Below, piece after piece: positions 24,760 through 32,458 of a stretch of 64,000 bases of DNA. The notes under the pieces were generated by a model, which did not search any database, was not told the origin of the DNA, and saw nothing but the letters and a program-made list of their open reading frames with translations. How positions within the stretch are numbered: position 1 is the stretch's first letter; every line of letters begins with the position of its first letter. Position numbers and translations under genes: made by a program. This DNA is from an uncultured Lachnospiraceae bacterium (lineage in GTDB: Bacteria; Bacillota; Clostridia; Lachnospirales; Lachnospiraceae), in contig CAJTXN010000010.1 of assembly GCA_910583605.1 (NCBI GenBank), positions 1-64,000 on the forward strand, given 5' to 3'.

Positions 24760-24875
24760 TTGCAAATTTTAAGGGATTTGTTATAATGTAGCAATAAGTG
24801 GCAACCGATGCGGAATGGTTGTATAATGATTAATTTTATAGTGTAGCAGTTTTTAGAATGCTGCACTATTTTTTT
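24760..24875 (+). ncRNA. Candidate small RNA or attenuated leader
   Basis: A good promoter (TTGCAA 24760-24765, 16 bases, TATAAT 24782-24787) is followed about 50 bases later by a strong terminator, so a transcript of about 80 bases would be made from near 24794. It holds no reading frame with a ribosome-binding site. It may be an independent small RNA, or an attenuated leader of the S66 peptidase gene at 24937. No known RNA family was recognised. Confidence 0.4.
24838..24875 (+). terminator. Terminator between trxA and the S66 peptidase gene
   Basis: ATAGTGTAGCA (24838-24848) pairs with TGCTGCACTAT (24859-24869) through 11 bp including one G-U pair; loop of ten bases; TTTTTTT follows. Confidence 0.75.
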
Positions 24876-24936
24876 AAAACTATGTTTTAGTGGTGATGGA
24901 AATTAGTCTGTTAAGGATATATAAAGGAATCGTAAA

Positions 24937-25812
24937 ATGGAAAAGAATAATAAAGTTGCAGTCGTATGCTGTTCCAATGGACAGTCATCGAATTACAGAG
25001 ATAAGATAAAACACTTAAAGGACACACTGGCTCAAATCGGTCTGGTTCCTGTCTTCAGTGATTTTATTTATGAAAAAGATTCTGTTTTCAGCGGCACCGG
25101 AGAGGAACGGGCAAAATGTTTAATGGAATTTTACCAAAATGATGAAATCAAAGCCATTTATGATATTTCAGGCGGCGACATAGCGAATGAAATATTACCG
25201 TATTTAGATTTTGAAATTATTTCCAGATGTAAAAAATTATTTTGGGGGTATAGTGACCTTACAACAATCATAAATGCAATTTATGCAAAAACAGGCAGAA
25301 CGTCTGTTTTATATCAGATAAGAAATTTGATTTACGGAGATAATGTAAATCAGATTTCTAATTTTACAAGTACAATATTTAATGGTACCGATGATTTATT
25401 TTCTTTCCGGTATGAGTTTAAACAAAAAGAATATATGCATGGAATAGTAGTAGGCGGAAATATAAGATGTCTGTTGAAACTGGCCGGGACGGAATACTGG
25501 CCGGATATGAATCAAAAGATACTGCTGCTGGAGAGTTTAAATGGAGGAGTACCACAGATGGTAACATATTTAAACCAATTAAAGCAGATAGGTGCATTTG
25601 ATAAAATAAACGGTATTCTGTTAGGTACGTTTACAAAAATGGAGGAGCTGCAGAGCAGCCCGTCTATCGTTGATCTGGTTAAACAGTATGCAGGTTCGGA
25701 TATGCCGGTTGCCGAAACAAAGGAAATCGGACATGGCATTTCTTCGAAAGGAATTGTTATTGGTGAAGAGATTTGTCTGCGCTCATGCAGTTCTACGGTA
25801 AACAGATTATGA
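24937..25812 (+). CDS. Peptidase S66 / LD-carboxypeptidase family protein
   Basis: A 291-residue member of the S66 family, which includes LD-carboxypeptidases that trim murein tetrapeptides and MccF, which inactivates microcin C. The Ser nucleophile lies in FWGYSDLTT (about residue 105), preceded by AIYDISGGDIANEILPYLD; the Glu is in ILLLESLNG and the His in EIGHGISS, completing the Ser-Glu-His triad. The family also contains immunity proteins, so cell-wall turnover and antibiotic immunity are both possible. It stands alone between a terminator and the cysK promoter. Confidence 0.85.
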   Translation: MEKNNKVAVVCCSNGQSSNYRDKIKHLKDTLAQIGLVPVFSDFIYEKDSVFSGTGEERAKCLMEFYQNDEIKAIYDISGGDIANEILPYLDFEIISRCKKLFWGYSDLTTIINAIYAKTGRTSVLYQIRNLIYGDNVNQISNFTSTIFNGTDDLFSFRYEFKQKEYMHGIVVGGNIRCLLKLAGTEYWPDMNQKILLLESLNGGVPQMVTYLNQLKQIGAFDKINGILLGTFTKMEELQSSPSIVDLVKQYAGSDMPVAETKEIGHGISSKGIVIGEEICLRSCSSTVNRL

Positions 25813-25859
25813 TATAATGAAATTAAAAGTCTGGATTAAACAATTTGGAAAAAAATTTC

Positions 25860-25888
25860 TTGACAGAATATCATAACAGGAATATAAT
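25860..25888 (+). promoter_or_regulatory. cysK promoter
   Basis: TTGACA at 25860-25865 and TATAAT at 25883-25888, spacing 17, a perfect sigma-A consensus. Repression or activation is therefore likely to be imposed by the palindrome just downstream. Confidence 0.85.
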
Positions 25889-25900
25889 ACCTTTCATACA

Positions 25901-25923
25901 TTTCCTATTAGAATAATAGGAAA
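25901..25923. promoter_or_regulatory. Palindromic operator candidate downstream of the cysK promoter
   Basis: TTTCCTATT-AGAAT-AATAGGAAA is a 9-bp inverted repeat beginning 12 bases after the -10. Its TCCT-N10-TAGGAAA core recurs downstream of the metY promoter at 32370-32390. It resembles the type of site bound by CymR-like cysteine regulators, but I assign no regulator. Confidence 0.55.
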
Positions 25924-25975
25924 ATATAAATATCAATTAAAAGCAAAGAATTATATGTTTCAGGAGGAAGCTGCT

Positions 25976-26914
25976 ATGAGTAATATTAAAGAAAGTGCAT
26001 TGGAACTGATCGGAGGAACTCCGCTGTTAAAATTAAACAGATATACAAGGGAAGCCGGTTTGACGGAAGCTGTGATACTGGCAAAACTGGAATATCTGAA
26101 TCCGGCTGGTTCGGTAAAGGACCGTATTGCACGGGCAATGATTGAAGATGCGGAAAAGAAGGGTGTTTTGAAATCGGGCGCTACCATAATTGAGCCCACC
26201 TCCGGAAATACCGGAATCGGACTGGCGGCGGTTGCAGCGGCAAAGGGATACAAGGCAATTCTGACATTACCAGATACCATGAGCATGGAGCGGAGAAATC
26301 TTCTGCAGGCATACGGAGCGGAACTGGTTCTGACGGAAGGTGCGAAGGGAATGAAAGGAGCCATTGAAAAAGCTGAAGAGTTAAAGGATTCCATACCGGG
26401 TTCCGTGATTCTCGGACAATTCGTGAATCCGGCGAATCCTGCCGCTCATAAAACAACCACAGGCCCAGAAATCTGGGAACAGACCGAAGGGAACATAGAT
26501 ATATTCGTAGCAGGCGTGGGAACCGGCGGAACCGTTACCGGCGTCGGTGAATATCTGAAAGAACAAAATCCGGATATTCAGGTGGTTGCAGTAGAACCGG
26601 CTTCCAGTCCGGTATTGTCGGAAGGTACGGCGGGAGCCCATAAGATTCAGGGAATCGGCGCCGGTTTTGTACCGGAGGTACTGAATACCCGGATATATGA
26701 TGAGATCATAACGATCAAAAATGAAGATGCATTTGCGGAAGGAAAGAAATTTGCTGTCAGTGAAGGTATATTGGTAGGGATATCTTCAGGAGCCGCATTG
26801 AAAGCGGCGGCAATATTGGCAGCAAGACCGGAAAATAAAGGAAAGACCATTGTTGTACTGCTTCCTGATTCGGGGGACAGGTATTTATCTACTCCGTTAT
26901 TTAGTAATAATTAA
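25976..26914 (+). CDS. cysK: Cysteine synthase A (O-acetylserine sulfhydrylase)
   Basis: A 312-residue fold-type II PLP enzyme that makes cysteine from O-acetylserine and sulfide. Lys48 in YLNPAGSVKDRIA is the PLP lysine, PTSGNTGIGLA binds substrate, VGTGGTVTGVG binds the PLP phosphate, and PDSGDRYLST ends the protein, all canonical for CysK. The start is the ATG after CAGGAGGA; the in-frame ATG at 25955 lies in the leader. It is monocistronic between a consensus promoter and a terminator. Confidence 0.96.
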   Translation: MSNIKESALELIGGTPLLKLNRYTREAGLTEAVILAKLEYLNPAGSVKDRIARAMIEDAEKKGVLKSGATIIEPTSGNTGIGLAAVAAAKGYKAILTLPDTMSMERRNLLQAYGAELVLTEGAKGMKGAIEKAEELKDSIPGSVILGQFVNPANPAAHKTTTGPEIWEQTEGNIDIFVAGVGTGGTVTGVGEYLKEQNPDIQVVAVEPASSPVLSEGTAGAHKIQGIGAGFVPEVLNTRIYDEIITIKNEDAFAEGKKFAVSEGILVGISSGAALKAAAILAARPENKGKTIVVLLPDSGDRYLSTPLFSNN

Positions 26915-26951
26915 AGAGGGAATCAGAAAAGTGGTATGGTTAAAATTAATC

Positions 26952-26982
26952 AGACTGGCTATTTAATTATAGCCAGTCTTTT
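26952..26982 (+). terminator. cysK terminator and group II intron target
   Basis: AGACTGGCTA (26952-26961) with TAGCCAGTCT (26970-26979), 10 bp, then TTTT. Group II intron sequence begins right after the T-run, as expected for group IIC introns, which insert downstream of terminators. Confidence 0.8.
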
Positions 26983-27062
26983 AATAGTACGCCAAGTATG
27001 GTCGCAATCTAATCGGTGAAAGTCCGTAACACGCCCTGGTAGTGGGAAGTGAGGAAGAAGCA

Positions 27063-27161
27063 ACGTATCAATTTTGTGAAGAAGTGGCAAATAAGTTAGG
27101 TGTAAATGCTGAATGGCTAAAAAATGGTAAAAATGATGATAAGATATTTAAAACTTACTAA
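27063..27161 (+). pseudogene. C-terminal fragment of a regulator-like protein
   Basis: An open frame reading TYQFCEEVANKLGVNAEWLK and ending KNDDKIFKTY, then stop. The GVNAEWLKNG pattern is typical of the end of XRE-type DNA-binding domains. No start or N-terminus is present; it abuts the left intron fragment. Confidence 0.4.
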
Positions 27162-27250
27162 TATATGGAGGTTTAGACGCTGGATTTGTTCAATGTGCTG
27201 AGATTGATGAATTTTTAGAATCAATTATTGAGAATAGTGATATAAAGGAA

Positions 27251-27808
27251 ATGAGAGAAGCAGCTTCTGATGTAAAGAAAATGTTAGAAGATGATTCTGA
27301 AAAAATGTATTATGGAGCTTTGTCTGTAGTACAAGATGTCATAAAGGGAGCAGGTACTACAGGAGTTACATGGACATTAACTCATCTTGGACCAATAGGA
27401 TGGGCTGCATATTTGGGCTGGGGGCTTGGAAATCTTGCATCTGGTACAGGAAAAATTGATGAAAAAGCACTGAGTATTATAGCTTATGGCAATGGAGCAA
27501 AGTGTTATTCAGAAAACATAAAAGAACATTTAAGTAGTGATACTAGTAGTTTTTATATGTGCCCAGAAGAGTTAAAGGGACAATTACAACTTTTAGGACA
27601 ACTAAAAATTGTAGGAGAGGACAAATTTTGTGAAACAGCGAAGAGTAGAGGACCTTTCAGAAAGTTTTTTGAGTGGATAATATCTGGTGAATCACAAGCA
27701 AGTATCAATGCATATGGTAGAGAAAATATTGACTCTATATTCTCTATATGTGATAATATGGATATATTTGTGGAAAAGAAATTTGAAGGGAACTATCTAT
27801 ATGATTAA
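27251..27808 (+). CDS. Hypothetical protein in the segment inside the intron
   Basis: A 185-residue protein of unknown function. Residues 28-75 are hydrophobic and glycine-rich (GAGTTGVTWTLTHLGPIGWA then AYLGWGLGNLASGTG), like a membrane-inserting hairpin, and the C-terminal half is polar. The frame stays open about 95 bases upstream of the ATG without another start and no good ribosome-binding site precedes it, so the N-terminus may be truncated. It overlaps the following membrane protein gene by eight bases. The pair could be an effector and its partner, but nothing in the sequence proves it. Confidence 0.5.
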   Translation: MREAASDVKKMLEDDSEKMYYGALSVVQDVIKGAGTTGVTWTLTHLGPIGWAAYLGWGLGNLASGTGKIDEKALSIIAYGNGAKCYSENIKEHLSSDTSSFYMCPEELKGQLQLLGQLKIVGEDKFCETAKSRGPFRKFFEWIISGESQASINAYGRENIDSIFSICDNMDIFVEKKFEGNYLYD

Positions 27809-28175
27809 TGCTATAAGTGAAATGATATTTGATATTGTAATTACAGGGATAATAACTTTAGATTTTTTAATTTTATATCTGAATGTAAAAATTAATAGTG
27901 TAAAAACGGTTGGTATCTGTAAGAAAAATTTAGCTTGCAGTCGTGGAAACAAAGGAATGTTTGAATATGAAATTGATGGAATTAAACACTATAATGCTGA
28001 AAAAACAATGCATTTAGGTACATTTAAGATAGAACAAAAATATACTATTTATGTCAATAAGAATAATCACGAAAAATTTGTTTCAAAAAAAGTGCTTATT
28101 GATTATATGATATTTATAATTTTTTCTGGAATCCCTTTTTTGTTTTTTTGCTATGCAACGTTTATACATGGATAG
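27801..28175 (+). CDS. Hypothetical two-helix membrane protein
   Basis: A 124-residue protein with an N-terminal membrane segment (about 5-30), a polar central domain with SRGNKGMFEYEIDGIKHYNA and KIEQKYTIYVN resembling DUF3592-type folds, and a C-terminal membrane segment. The start is the ATG overlapping the end of the upstream gene, with GAAGGGA as a weak site; an in-frame ATG at 27687 lies well inside the upstream gene. Function unknown. Confidence 0.5.
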   Translation: MINAISEMIFDIVITGIITLDFLILYLNVKINSVKTVGICKKNLACSRGNKGMFEYEIDGIKHYNAEKTMHLGTFKIEQKYTIYVNKNNHEKFVSKKVLIDYMIFIIFSGIPFLFFCYATFIHG

Positions 28176-28249
28176 TAAAATAATCGTTTATTACGCCTTG
28201 TTTACTAACAATCAATTATTACTTCTTGAAAGTTAGTGCAAAGAATATC

Positions 28250-28437
28250 CAATTCCATATACAGTAGTATTTGTTGAAGTGCATATGAAGTCAGAAAGTC
28301 CTATAGTGTATGTGATTTTTCCTTGTTTGAAACAATTACGCATTATATTGGGGAAAATTGTGGGCTATCAAAAGAAATACTTATTGAGGATATTTCTAAA
28401 TTAGTTTATGTTGAAATTTTATTGAAAGATAATTGAT
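28250..28437 (+). pseudogene. Frameshifted coding remnant
   Basis: VVFVEVHMKSESPIVYVIF in one frame appears to continue as LFETITHYIGENCGLSKEIL and ISKLVYVEILLKDN in another, then a stop. It looks like a short protein broken by a frameshift. The remnant ends exactly where the intron reverse transcriptase fragment begins. No family recognised. Confidence 0.35.
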
Positions 28438-29108
28438 AGAAGTATTATCAAGAACCATCAAGGACGGGCGGGTAATATCGCTGATACACAAATATCTCAA
28501 TGCAGGGGTTATCAGCGGAGGGATATATGAAGAGACGGAAACAGGAATGCCACAAGGCGGACCGCTAAGTCCATTACTTAGTAATGTCATGCTGAATGAA
28601 CTGGAAAGGGAACTGACACACAGGGGGCACAGATTTGTGAGGTATGCGGATGACTGCATGATATTCTGTAAAAGCAGGAAGAGTGCAGAGAGAACCTTGC
28701 AAAATATCATTCCGTTTATTGAGGGGAAACTTTTTCTGAAATTGAACTGAAAGAAAACAAGCGTGGAACATATCAGCAAGGTAAAATACCTTGGATACGC
28801 ATTTTACCGTTATAAAGGGAAATGCAGATTTCGGGTACATCCAAAGTCAGTGGCAAAGATGAAAGACAAAATTCAGGGAATTAAAGAAGTTAGGTGTGGA
28901 AGAAGAAAAGGCATGGATATGTGCCAATATGCGGAACGGAAACTGGTATTGTGGTGGATATTTCGTATTGCAGACTGCATTTAACAACAAGAAACTCCGT
29001 GAACTTGGATATCCAACATTCACAGAGTTCTATCTGAAAGTATGTGAAAACGAAGGAACCGCCGTATACGGAACCGTATGTACGGTGGTGTGGGAGGTCG
29101 GTAGATAA
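28431..29108 (+). pseudogene. Group II intron reverse transcriptase remnant
   Basis: The fragment begins within the reverse transcriptase at LIEVLSRTIKDG and keeps GMPQGGPLSPLLSNVMLNEL and the catalytic FVRYADDC. A stop after GKLFLKLN, then VEHISKVKYLGYAFYRYKGK, a deletion and frameshift after KMKDKIQGIK, and finally EKAWICANMRNGNW through LGYPTFTEFYLKVCENEG show several independent lesions. The N-terminal part of about 150-200 residues and part of the maturase region are gone. The last codons overlap the domain V-like RNA hairpin, as in related introns. Confidence 0.82.
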
Positions 29109-29192
29109 AATAATTATCTACCTTCTACTTGATTAATATTATAAAATTATTCCATGGAACAAATTAAAAAGAAATATGGAGGCATGTGCAGA

Positions 29193-29951
29193 TTATATGT
29201 TTCTTTTATTAAAACAAAGGACTGCGGCTGAAATATTTCCGGCAGATAAAGCGAGCGTAAAAAGGACTGCAAAAATATATTCGGATATTTTCCCGGAACC
29301 GGTCAGAAGCCTGGAAGCACCCATCAGGTATACCGGCAGATAATTTTTTATATCGGGCAGCAGTCCCAAAAGATAAAATATTAAAAAAGTACCGCCGGCA
29401 GAAATGATGACCAAAGAGTTTGTCCGGAAAAACACCGATAAAAGCAGAAGTACCGAAATCAGCCATAAACCTGCCAGATAAAAACAAAATGCAGAAAAAT
29501 ACAGATGGGAAGCAATGCGGTTATCCCAGAAATATGCATTGTATCCATAGGTGATTCCGTAGCAGAGCCAATAGCCTGCAGTCCACAGCAGGCATATGGA
29601 GACTGCTTTTGAAACAATTATTTTCCAGCGTTTCATGCCTTTCGTAACCATATTGATCAAGGTACCTTTTTGATACTCCAGTGTTAATGTACTGCTGAAC
29701 AGCAATAGAAAAACAATCAATGCAATCGGTATGTTTTTGTAAAATTGTGTCCATGAAGTCAGCGCATTTACATCTACAGCAGGTAGGGCAAAACCGGTTT
29801 CCACAAGATTGTCCATCATCCATGGGGTCAGTTTGGCGATGGCGGGATTCATTATGCCAAACAGTATAAATAAAATCATAAGAATAAACAGCTTCCCGGT
29901 CCGGGTAAGTTCCATAAATTCTTTCCTGATAAATGCAGTTAACTGTTTCAT
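29193..29951 (-). CDS. ABC-2 type transporter permease
   Basis: A 252-residue protein with six hydrophobic segments, starting MKQLTAFIRKEFMELTRTGK, the usual cytoplasmic entry of an ABC-2 permease, and with the YQKGTLINMVTKGMKRWK loop after the second segment that contacts the ATPase. Its start overlaps the stop of the ATPase gene by four bases. It likely exports a small molecule or peptide, or acts in self-protection; the substrate is unknown. It is the last gene of the reverse operon. Confidence 0.85.
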   Translation of the reverse strand: MKQLTAFIRKEFMELTRTGKLFILMILFILFGIMNPAIAKLTPWMMDNLVETGFALPAVDVNALTSWTQFYKNIPIALIVFLLLFSSTLTLEYQKGTLINMVTKGMKRWKIIVSKAVSICLLWTAGYWLCYGITYGYNAYFWDNRIASHLYFSAFCFYLAGLWLISVLLLLSVFFRTNSLVIISAGGTFLIFYLLGLLPDIKNYLPVYLMGASRLLTGSGKISEYIFAVLFTLALSAGNISAAVLCFNKRNI

Positions 29952-30850
29952 TTACGAACCACCTCCATAAATAAATCTTCTAGTGTAGGTTCCAGCAGTT
30001 CCAGCCGCTGAATGGCAATATTGTGCCGTACCAGAACCTGCATGATAGTAATCATATCCTGTTCCGTTTTTTGGTCAAAGTGTAATTTTAATCCACTGAG
30101 CCGTGTTCCGTTGGAATATTGGCTTAAAAAAAGTTCGGCATCCTCCGGCTTATAAAATTCTATTTCCAGACCGTTCCCTTTTCGAAGGTTTTTTATTTCT
30201 TCCAGGGAACCGCAGAGTACTGCTGTTTTATTGTGTAAAAAAGTAATTTTATCACAAATGCGTTCTACATCAGACAAAATGTGGGTGGAAAAAAGTACGG
30301 TAGTATTTTCTTTTACCGAAGATAATATATCCAGGATTTCTTTTCGGCCTAACGGGTCCAGTGCAGATGTGGGTTCATCGCAGATTAATAATTTCGGACG
30401 GTTCAATAATGCCTGTGCAATGCCCAGCCGCTGTTTCATTCCTCTGGAAAATCCGCGGATACGTTTATCTGCATGGTTAAGTCCCACCAGATTCAGCAAA
30501 CGGTCAGACTGCTGCGATATAATGTCTTTCGGCATACCTGTAATCTGTCCGCATAAGGCAAGATATTCTTTCGGCGTCATATAATCATAAAATTCAGGAA
30601 CGTCAGCCAGATAGCCGATGTATTTATTTGTATGGTTCCGGCCAAAATGAACCGGTTCTCCATGAATGAATATTTCACCGCCGTCCGGCTGAAGTAATCC
30701 CAGTATCATTTTCATTGTAGTAGTTTTTCCTGTGCCGTTCTGGCCGATGAAACCAAAGACGGAATGTTCCGGGACGGAAAAACTCAGGTTGTCAATTACT
30801 TTATTATTCCCAAAAGATTTTGAGACATGGGAAAGTGTCAGTATATCCAT
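29948..30850 (-). CDS. ABC transporter ATP-binding protein
   Basis: A 300-residue ATPase. Walker A is GQNGTGKTT, the signature FSRGMKQRLGIAQALL, Walker B LLICDEPTSALDP, and STHIL the switch His. A C-terminal tail of about 90 residues (LEIEFYKPEDAELFLSQ onward) follows the ATPase domain, as in bacitracin- and lantibiotic-type exporters. The start is the ATG with GGAAAGGAAG upstream; it overlaps the stop of the PLDc_N gene. It forms a transporter with the permease gene downstream. Confidence 0.9.
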   Translation of the reverse strand: MDILTLSHVSKSFGNNKVIDNLSFSVPEHSVFGFIGQNGTGKTTTMKMILGLLQPDGGEIFIHGEPVHFGRNHTNKYIGYLADVPEFYDYMTPKEYLALCGQITGMPKDIISQQSDRLLNLVGLNHADKRIRGFSRGMKQRLGIAQALLNRPKLLICDEPTSALDPLGRKEILDILSSVKENTTVLFSTHILSDVERICDKITFLHNKTAVLCGSLEEIKNLRKGNGLEIEFYKPEDAELFLSQYSNGTRLSGLKLHFDQKTEQDMITIMQVLVRHNIAIQRLELLEPTLEDLFMEVVRK

Positions 30851-31053
30851 TATGTTTCTTCCTTTCCAAACAGAAAATATAAAACCGGGCCGATCAGATT
30901 CATTCCGATTATGGTTACAAGAAGCCATATTGTTCTGTTTCCGTATTTATAATTTGTGTGGGTGAGAATATGTCTTAACGTGACAATGAGTAAAATCAAT
31001 TCTATAATTATTAAAGGAATAAGGAACGGCAGTATTTCATTGAGATTATTCAT
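30850..31053 (-). CDS. PLDc_N domain membrane protein
   Basis: A 67-residue protein with two membrane helices, NEILPFLIPLIIIELILLIV and NRTIWLLVTIIGMNLIGPVL, ending YFLFGKEE. This is the phospholipase D nuclease N-terminal (Cardiolipase_N) domain standing alone, which in Firmicutes often occurs beside ABC exporters. Function unknown. Start and stop overlap both neighbours by a few bases. Confidence 0.78.
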   Translation of the reverse strand: MNNLNEILPFLIPLIIIELILLIVTLRHILTHTNYKYGNRTIWLLVTIIGMNLIGPVLYFLFGKEET

Positions 31054-32177
31054 AAATGTTCTCCTTTCAATGCCAGTGATTTTTGAAGTTTTATAAACTC
31101 CGGATTCTCATGTAGCACAGCAAATGCGGGAAATTCAAAAGCCTGCATGGCGCTGTCAAAAATAATTTTTTTATTTCGCGGGAAATTTCCGCCAAGATCC
31201 GACTGCTGATACCAGGATTCTACCCGGTTAAAATAGCCGTCGTTCCTGAACAGCAGATTTTCCGATTCTAATATATGGCCGATACAGAGGTTATATTTTT
31301 CCAGCAGTTCCAGTGTCTCCGGAAGTTTATCATGGAAGCAGCAGGTAACGGCTGCCTGAACATAAAATATAGAAACGCTGTTGGGATGTAAAGACTCCAG
31401 ATGATAAGCAGAAATTATGCTTTCAACACGCATTATGGTTTCCCGGCAGACGGAAAAATTATCACGGTGTATGGCAAGATGCTGGGTGGCGGCAGATATC
31501 AGAGAAAGTAAATGGGAAAACATACTGATCTGTGTAAAGCTGTCTGCCTGTTCCGTCTGTCCGGTCATTTGATAGGCCTGAATCAAAAGGGTATCACTTT
31601 GCCCTGACAGGCGGTAGGGATTTAAAATTTCCTCCAGAGTATCAATTACTTCCGCAGCATTGCCGAGTTGTAAATGAATTGTGGCATTTAACAGGATAGT
31701 ATCACTACAAAGTCCGATGTCCCGGCAGTTGGAGATAATATGGCGGCATAAATCTGATGCGGAATTTAAGACTTCCTGCTGACGGGTCTGGGTTCCGGCC
31801 AGCATAAAATGATTTAACCATAAAACGCTGATCTGAAACAGAAAAGGGTAACAGGAATAATACTTTTTTACCAGAAGATTACTTTGTTTCATTACCTCAT
31901 CGAAAGATTTTTCTGCAATGGAAGCAGACAAATCCTGATAAATCTTTTGAATCTGTTCTTTGCTTAACTGCGGTTCATATCCCAGCAAGCTGTCAATGGT
32001 GACGTCAAAAAAAGAAGCCAGCTTTGGAAGCAGCAGAATATCCGGCAGATTTTGCTTTGTCTCCCATTTTGAAACGGAAGCTTTTGTTACACCCATAAAT
32101 GCGGCAAGCTGTTCCTGGGTTATTTTTTTCTCATGCCGCAGCCGGATTATATTATCTGAAAAATTAACTAATTCCAT
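31050..32177 (-). CDS. XRE-type regulator with a TPR-like C-terminal domain
   Basis: A 375-residue protein. Residues 7-60 form a Cro/C1-type HTH (DNIIRLRHEKKITQEQLAAF then MGVTKASVSKWETKQNLPD), and the remaining 300 residues are helical repeats. This layout is shared with Rgg/PlcR-like and similar ABC-linked regulators whose C-terminal domain senses a peptide or drug. As first gene of the operon it is likely to control the ABC transporter that follows. The start is the ATG with AGGAGG upstream; a longer frame begins at 32231 inside the promoter. Confidence 0.83.
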   Translation of the reverse strand: MELVNFSDNIIRLRHEKKITQEQLAAFMGVTKASVSKWETKQNLPDILLLPKLASFFDVTIDSLLGYEPQLSKEQIQKIYQDLSASIAEKSFDEVMKQSNLLVKKYYSCYPFLFQISVLWLNHFMLAGTQTRQQEVLNSASDLCRHIISNCRDIGLCSDTILLNATIHLQLGNAAEVIDTLEEILNPYRLSGQSDTLLIQAYQMTGQTEQADSFTQISMFSHLLSLISAATQHLAIHRDNFSVCRETIMRVESIISAYHLESLHPNSVSIFYVQAAVTCCFHDKLPETLELLEKYNLCIGHILESENLLFRNDGYFNRVESWYQQSDLGGNFPRNKKIIFDSAMQAFEFPAFAVLHENPEFIKLQKSLALKGEHL

Positions 32178-32202
32178 AAATGTTTCAACCTCCTGTATAA
32201 TG

Positions 32203-32231
32203 ATTATACCCGGAATATTATATGGACTCAA
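32203..32231 (-). promoter_or_regulatory. Promoter of the reverse-strand ABC operon
   Basis: On the reverse strand TTGAGT (complement of 32226-32231) and TATAAT (complement of 32203-32208) are 17 bases apart, 25 bases before the regulator's ATG. Confidence 0.68.
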
Positions 32232-32339
32232 TGGAGAGGAACGATATTATCCGATAAAAAGTCAACCGTCAGGAAACTCGTATTTTCTCCGTAAGACTGC
32301 TATAGGAAAAAACTATAATCAGTGGTTTTGCTTCTGTAT

Positions 32340-32368
32340 TTGACAGAATAATAAACCAATGTTATTAT
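32340..32368 (+). promoter_or_regulatory. metY promoter
   Basis: TTGACA at 32340-32345 and TATTAT at 32363-32368, spacing 17. The first bases, TTGACAGAATA, are identical to those of the cysK promoter. Confidence 0.72.
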
Positions 32369-32369
32369 A

Positions 32370-32390
32370 TCCTTGTAAACAGGTAGGAAA
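32370..32390. promoter_or_regulatory. Operator candidate shared with cysK, at the metY start site
   Basis: TCCT-N10-TAGGAAA lies directly after the -10, where bound protein would block transcription. The same core with identical spacing lies downstream of the cysK promoter at 25903-25923. Confidence 0.5.
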
Positions 32391-32458
32391 TATAAGAAAA
32401 CAATATAACAATATTAAAATGATGAAAGCAGGAAAATGCCTGCAGAAAGAGGTATATT

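Larger units (their letters stand above)
26984..29125 (+). mobile_element. Gutted group II (IIC-like) intron containing foreign DNA
   Basis: The left end (about 26984-27057) has the group II 5' hallmarks, with TCGCAATCTAATCGGTGAAAG and GGTAGTGGGAAGTGAGG. The right end (about 28431-29125) has reverse transcriptase sequence running into a domain V-like hairpin (GAACCGCCGTATACGGAACC and its partner) and a GGTAGATAA-TTATCTACC hairpin. About 1.37 kb between them is unrelated, AT-rich DNA with two short genes and fragments, replacing the intron's middle and the first part of its reverse transcriptase. It is not mobile as it stands. Boundaries are approximate. Confidence 0.72.

Noticed and set aside
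25866..25975. A T-box or riboswitch in the cysK leader
   Set aside because: The leader is short and has no T-box specifier/terminator pair; only a palindrome is present.
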